Below, piece after piece: positions 52,601 to 58,600 of a stretch of 64,000 nucleotides of DNA. The DNA is from Theodoxus fluviatilis (taxonomy: Eukaryota; Mollusca; Gastropoda; Cycloneritida; Neritidae). The stretch is taken from positions 60,774 to 124,773 of the forward strand of contig JAWQFJ010001262.1 of assembly GCA_034096865.1 (NCBI GenBank), written 5' to 3'. Position 1 is the stretch's first letter. Each line of letters begins with the position of its first letter. The notes below the pieces were generated by a model. The model had not been told where the DNA came from. It saw only the letters and a program-made list of their open reading frames with translations, and did no database searches. The translations under genes were made by a program, and so were the position numbers.

Positions 52601-55600
52601 GCTCAAAGAAAATACATCCGGTTGTGACGTTTTCCCGACGTTGCAAAAAACCGAATCGAACGAACTGAGTTATGTTTGTTAACTAAATGGTTTTACGGGG
52701 TAAAAACACGATGATAAAATTTGTTGAAAGCTCTAACGTTCGATCAACGCGTTTTTTAAACGATCTAAAAGTGGTGTGAATTAATAATTTTTCGCAATTC
52801 CGTTTGTATGCAACCAGATGCATCAATATTTACGCTCCGTTACTTCTGTTCCCGCCAATCTAGTGGTTTTTGAGACAAAGATGTATCTGCGTTTGTTTGT
52901 TAAAAGAGTTTTTGCATTTCTCATGTTCGACTTCGAAGGTGCGGAACCTCACGTTTGACTCAAGATCTGAAGGTATACATGTGGAGTGTTTTTCTAGCGT
53001 GCATGGTTTGATCGTATTAAAATCCACTGGAAATATAATTCAGATAAAAAATTCTTTCCAGTCCAAATACTTCTGCGAGGAAATAAATTTGAAATGGTTG
53101 TTTGTGTTGAGTTTTTGCCATTTTCTCTCAACACGAACGTTTAGGTAAGTCTCACGTTCAATCGGTTACAGTGTCTTTTCTGTTTGAGGTGACCCATTCA
53201 TGGCACTCTTGACTGAATAATCATGATGGTATGATTTGCAATCATTTGGAGATTGTTCATTCTGGCATTTGTATTTGAAAATTTCACACCGAAAATGTAT
53301 TCTTTTTGTTCTGATGGCAACTTTCTCAGTTTTGTCAAGTTGAACGTTTAGCCTTTCAACAATGACAATTTTGAAATCCTCACGTTCAACATTATCCGGC
53401 ATAACTTGCTTGCTATGGATATTTGTAATGAATAAATTAGTTGCATTTTGCCAAAAATATTCTCCAGTGTAGTTTTGCATACTGTGTTGACAAGTGATAG
53501 TTATTTTTGGTGGCTGTTGATGAAATGAGCAGTGTTTATTTTAGGTCTTCTACAGCGTAATTTTTATGTTGGAACAAGTCGACTGTAACTTGTTTTATTT
53601 TTTAGAACTTTTTTGTTAGGATGAAGCTGCGTCCCAAGCCGCCACCTCTTTCAAATGCGGAAAGATGTCGCCTGCACAGAGATCGAGTGAAGAAAGACCC
53701 GGAGCAACATGAACTACTGAGAGATGCTGACAGGGAAAGGGCTCATCAGAATCGGCATGATATTGTGTGTGTGTGTGTGTCCGACACTTGCTCCAGCCTT
53801 ACCTGCCATCAACAAGTCATTTGTCAGATTGCTGTTTTGTTTGTAATAAAAGAATGAGTGGTGATTGCTTATAAACATTTCTTGTTTCTCTGTTTATGTT
53901 TGTTTAGTGAATTTTCCATGAAAATCTACCATACACGCAGACACTGCAATTCCATTTTGAAATCCTAACATCCAATTTTTTTTTAAAGAAGTTGTCCTGT
54001 GGCCTACAACATAGAAATTTTTATGAAAATGACAATTGCAATTGATTCATAATGTGGCTGTGTGTGATACTGGACCATGATGATTTTATTTCCCTAAATA
54101 TAACACACCCAGTGAAAACTTAAGGCCAGACATGGCAGCTAATGTTGGACCAAGTTTGCTGTCATTTGTTTTGTATCTCTTTTTAGTCAACAAATGTATA
54201 CTGATGTAGGAGCTAAAAAATGATAATGCCTGATAATATATGTCATCAGTTTCCATGGCAACGATCCACAATGGCCGCCAAACAAAAAACATCAAAAGCC
54301 TATAACTTCTATTCTATCAAACTGATTCCAATTTTGTTTCTTGCAATTGGTTTAATTCCTCAATGGTCCCATATGTACATTGTTTCAATGCATTTGGGTG
54401 GTTATGGATTTTTATTTATTTATTTTTATAAAAAGGCCTACACGGGTGTGTGTTTTAACCGCCTGATTATGATTTATGAAGAAACTACATGGTTTAAGTC
54501 AATGAGCAAACGTAATTATCTTCAAAATTATCCAAACTAGCAGTGTGCCAAAGTAGAAGTATTTATCTTCAAAACTTACTGAGCCTTAGGGATTTGAAGA
54601 CACCATGACGCACACAAAGCACAAAACGCAGAAAAAGGGGAAGAAAGAAGGCTAAAACAACACTTACAGATTGATGGTCCCTGCTCCATGCAGACAGCAA
54701 AATCCAGTGTGATTTTTCACAAGTATACATATGCAGCACACAGAAGTTAAAATATTCCATTTGAAGTCACATTGATGAAATATATTTCACCTAATAATAT
54801 ATACGTTATTGCTGAGAGTAACCGGCGAACTCGAAGTTCGACTCGAAGCCGATATTCGTAACACTGACTCATTCAACCCTTCAGTCTTGGCCTTTTTTAC
54901 AAGTATACATATGCAGCACACAGAAGTAAAAATATTCCATTTGAAGTCACATTCATGAAATATATTTCACCTAATCTATATATTAATACGCAAAAGGTAA
55001 AACTTTGTGCAACAACTCCTCCGAGACCGTTTCGCCGATCGCTTTGCTTTTTGGCATCAGCCTAGAGGACGGTCGGGAAGGGGTCGTAGGGTATTTTTCG
55101 TGACCAAATTTGACTTTGAAGTGACGCTTTAGGTCCTCGCAAGTTTCAGGCGGCAAGGGACGGAACTCTAAAAGGGAAGCTTTGGCATGTGTGACGTCGA
55201 AGAATGACGTGACGTTATTTCGTATTTTTTTCTCCCTCCAGCTTTTAGGTCCTCGCAAGTTTCAGTCGACCTTCGTCCTATGATCGCATTTTTGGTGGAC
55301 CAACTCGGATCATATATACGTTAGCGTGAGTCAGTAGATAGAGGGGATAGAGCGCGGGACTGTGAACACTCGAAAGTCCTAAAGTGGGAACGCCGTGTTA
55401 CATCCGGGTTACCACACCACCAGGAGGAGGGGAGGAGGGATGGGAAGGGGAGGAATGATGGGAAGGGGAGGAATGATGGGAAGGGGAGGAGGAGAGGGAG
55501 GGGAGGAGGGAGGGGGACGGGGAGAGGAGGAGGGAGAGGGCGGGGAGGAGGGAGGGGGACGGGGAGGGGAGGAGGAAGGGGAGTAGAGAGGAGGAGGGGA

Positions 55601-58600
55601 GGAGGGATGGGAAGGGGAGGAGGGATGGGAAGGGGAGGAGGGGCGGGGTAGGATCGTAGACAAGGGGTGGAACTCTCTCTAAGGGGGAGAGTCGTGGGGG
55701 CACGCGGTTTGGAGAGTTGGCCGGGTGAGGAAGCTGCCCTGGGGTGAGTGAGAGAGCAGAGAGTTGAGTTGCAGCTGGGTCCAGGGGAACCGAGCTCATG
55801 GGGTTCAGAACTGGTGGAGAGAGATCTGGGGAGGGACCGAGTGGGGGGGGGGGGGGGGGGAGGCGGGAGGTCGGAGGCTATGGTCGAGGCCGATGGAGGG
55901 GGGCCTGACCAGTTCACGGAGAGCGCACGGGTGGGATCGGGCGGTATAACCGTCCATGATGAGAAGACAGGTAGCGCATCGCCACATTCGCTTGACCGTC
56001 AAGCCGTGTTGGCGAGCCATATGATGTTCAAAGCTGGTGGCCACTCTATTACCATCAGCGTGGACTTTTAGATATTAAGCTGATAAGAACAGATTTTTTA
56101 TTTGATTTTTTCCTTTCATGACAAAGGGAAGCAAGTAGGTTCAGAATACCCGGAGGGTGAGACTTTTCGCGGCTTCGAAGGGGTTCCAGGAGACGTCATC
56201 GGTGACTAGGGTAAGGGTTTTTGTCCCGGAAACATCAATCGTGGAACCCAAGCAAGCTGCGGGCATGGCGGCATATCGTCCAGAGGTTGGTTCTTCTTCG
56301 CAAGGAAAAGTGCAGCCATGATCGCTTTCTGCCGAAAGGCAGATCAAAGTCTAGAATTTTTTACATATGTTTTTTTTCCTTTCATGACAAAGGGAAGCAA
56401 GTAGGTTCAGAGTACACGGAGGGCGAGGTGGGAATTTTTCACAGCTTCCTAGGGGTTCCAGGAGACGTCATCAGTGACTAGGGAAAGGGTTTTTGTCCTG
56501 GATACATCGATGGTGGAACCCAAGCAAGCTGCGAATGTGGCGGCATATCCTCCAGTGCAGCCATGATCGCTTCGCTGCCGCAAGGCAGATCAAAGTGTAG
56601 TACCTACACTTTGATCTTAGCCAAAAGGCCGAGAAGCGTGTTTGGTATTTCCAAGTCAGTCTGAGTTTGTATGTAAACATGCTATAAAATCTGTTTAATG
56701 GTCTCATACAGTAATATTCACACATCAGCAGTGATTTACTAGAACTCTTTAATAAGTTTAGTATCCCGTGCGTAGCACGGGTACCCGCTAGTAATATATA
56801 TGTTATTGCAGAGAGCAACCGGCAAACTCGAAGTTCGACTCGAAGCCGATATTCGTAACACTGTATCATTCAACCCTTCAGTCTTGGCCTTTTTAGCAGC
56901 AGCTGCTTGCTTTGCTTGCAGGCGACGCTTTTGTTTCTGTGGACGAGGCATTCTCTTTGCTCAACACAATTGTAACAGTAATCAATTTCGAGAAATAGCC
57001 TTGAAATATGATGAACAGTCAAAAGTCGCGTGGAACAATGCAGCCATATTGTTTACAACCGCGGTGCATGGTGGGCAGGCCGAGTGAATCGACGAGGTGT
57101 TTGCTGTGCTCTGATTGGCTAAACTTTGACCCAGACGCTTACGCTATCAATGAAATAGTAATGCATAGCCTTATATGGAAATCTATCGCAAACATTGCCG
57201 CTCATTCAAATGCTGGTGACCAATCGCAGTGAAGTCTATTTTTGTCGACAGTGCAGGGCAACACAGCTTCGAAACGTGAGCTATCTGTTGGTACCAAACA
57301 TCGCATATTTCCCAAAGCGTTGCTATGCGTTTGAGGGCTTTAAAAATGGCCATGTTTTAGAATCCTTAGCATAAATATCCAAGCCCACGCTTTTGTAATA
57401 ATGTTTTAACGACTTTTGCCAATTTTTTTACAAGATGTTATTGTTGGAGTCGATAGATTAGATGTTGAGGAAGCAAATTCTGCAAAAATCCGAAAATCAC
57501 TTTTTTGGTCTAAAACAGCTGCCGTGTCTGGCCTTAAAAAACTGACCTGTGTCAGATGTTAGATCTTTAAAAAATGTACCCCTGTAAAAACCCTAAAATA
57601 CAAATATTCTGTCACTGTTCTTATTTGGCATAATGTTTATCACGACATTATGCAGTATAAAATAAATTATGCAAATGCTTTCATGTTAAGAGTTGTTTCT
57701 GTTAACTGGTTTTTGTAAGGTCTAACATCTGACATGTTGCTATTTCTCAACTTCACCTGCTAATAGCACAAAAACACAAAGTGCTATTATCTTTTGCTTT
57801 TGCAAATGATGGAGGAGAGGGCAAAGGTTTAAAAAACACATTCAGATAGTCTACAGCTAAAACTTTACTTTCACAGCTTAATGTCCTTATATCATGCACA
57901 GCTTCTGTCACTTAGTCAAATGCATGCACACAGTCAACACATGCACGCAAACACACACACAACATGCACAAGCACACATACACACACTGTCAGCTGAAAT
58001 GGGATGTAAACACACACACAATCGTTAAACGTGGTTACCAAAGAATGTACCTGTTGAGAAAACTGAAATCATTTTCTGTCGACACGAAAATCCTCTGCTT
58101 GTTTTATCAGTCCTTTATTGAAAGTTTGTTGACTTTTTCGTTTGTTTGTTGGTTCAACAGCTTGACCGTTAAGGATAGAAACAGTTTAAATGCTATTGTC
58201 AACGTCCGTTCCAAGATCATTGGAGTAAAGCAGAGAGACCTTTCCTCTTTCTGTGATCAGCAAATTTTGAGGAAAGCGGTGAGAATTTAGGAAATTCCGG
58301 AATACTGACTGAGGAGAGATTTCTCTTAGCTTCCATCTAGACGCCGATACTCCGTGCCTCCCTTTAAAGGGAACCGAGGTTCTAAATCTTTATTCCACAT
58401 GCCGTCAGACTTTTGAACAGTTAGTTAGATATGTTGTTCTTGTTATTTTGTTGTGTTGTTTTTGCTGTGGTCTTAGGTTTAGTTGGTGCTGTTGCTTTGG
58501 ATTTTCTCCCACTTGTGTTGGGTGGATTGTTTCCCTTTGACTGCATTTTGCTGGTCTGTGGTGCTTGTGGTGATGATTGTGATGTGAGATGTTTTTGCTT

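Larger units (their letters stand above)
54975..56791 (+). mobile_element. non-autonomous Helitron carrying U2 snRNA sequence
   Basis: Left end TCTATATATTAATACGCAAA at 54975. Right end has the hairpin CCCGTGCGTAGCACGGG followed by TACCCGCTAG at 56791. It is inserted between A and T, and the uninterrupted site CCTAA/TAATATATACG is present in the neighbouring duplicate at 54797. These are the defining Helitron marks. It encodes no Rep/helicase. Cargo includes a minus-strand ORF (55258-54983), a purine-rich tract, a zinc-finger ORF and split U2 snRNA pieces. Confidence 0.88.
54124..57533 (-). mobile_element. Kolobok-like TTAA element carrying a nested Helitron
   Basis: TTAA flanks at 54120-54123 and 57534-57537; ends GGCCAGACATGGCAGCT and AGCTGCCGTGTCTGGCC are inverted. 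Removing the Helitron leaves about 1.6 kb. A minus-strand ORF starts at 56951 ([26 protein letters not shown]...) and breaks at the Helitron. TTAA plus this TIR suggests Kolobok rather than piggyBac, but no transposase core remains to prove it. Confidence 0.7.

Noticed and set aside
55320..55400. Possible tRNA-like sequence (GATAGAGCGCGGGACTGTGA)
   Set aside because: No cloverleaf, A box or B box could be assembled.
55321..55917. Proline-rich 198-codon minus-strand ORF
   Set aside because: Mostly translation of a GGGGAGGA tract and a G run; only the zinc-finger part upstream was kept as a candidate.
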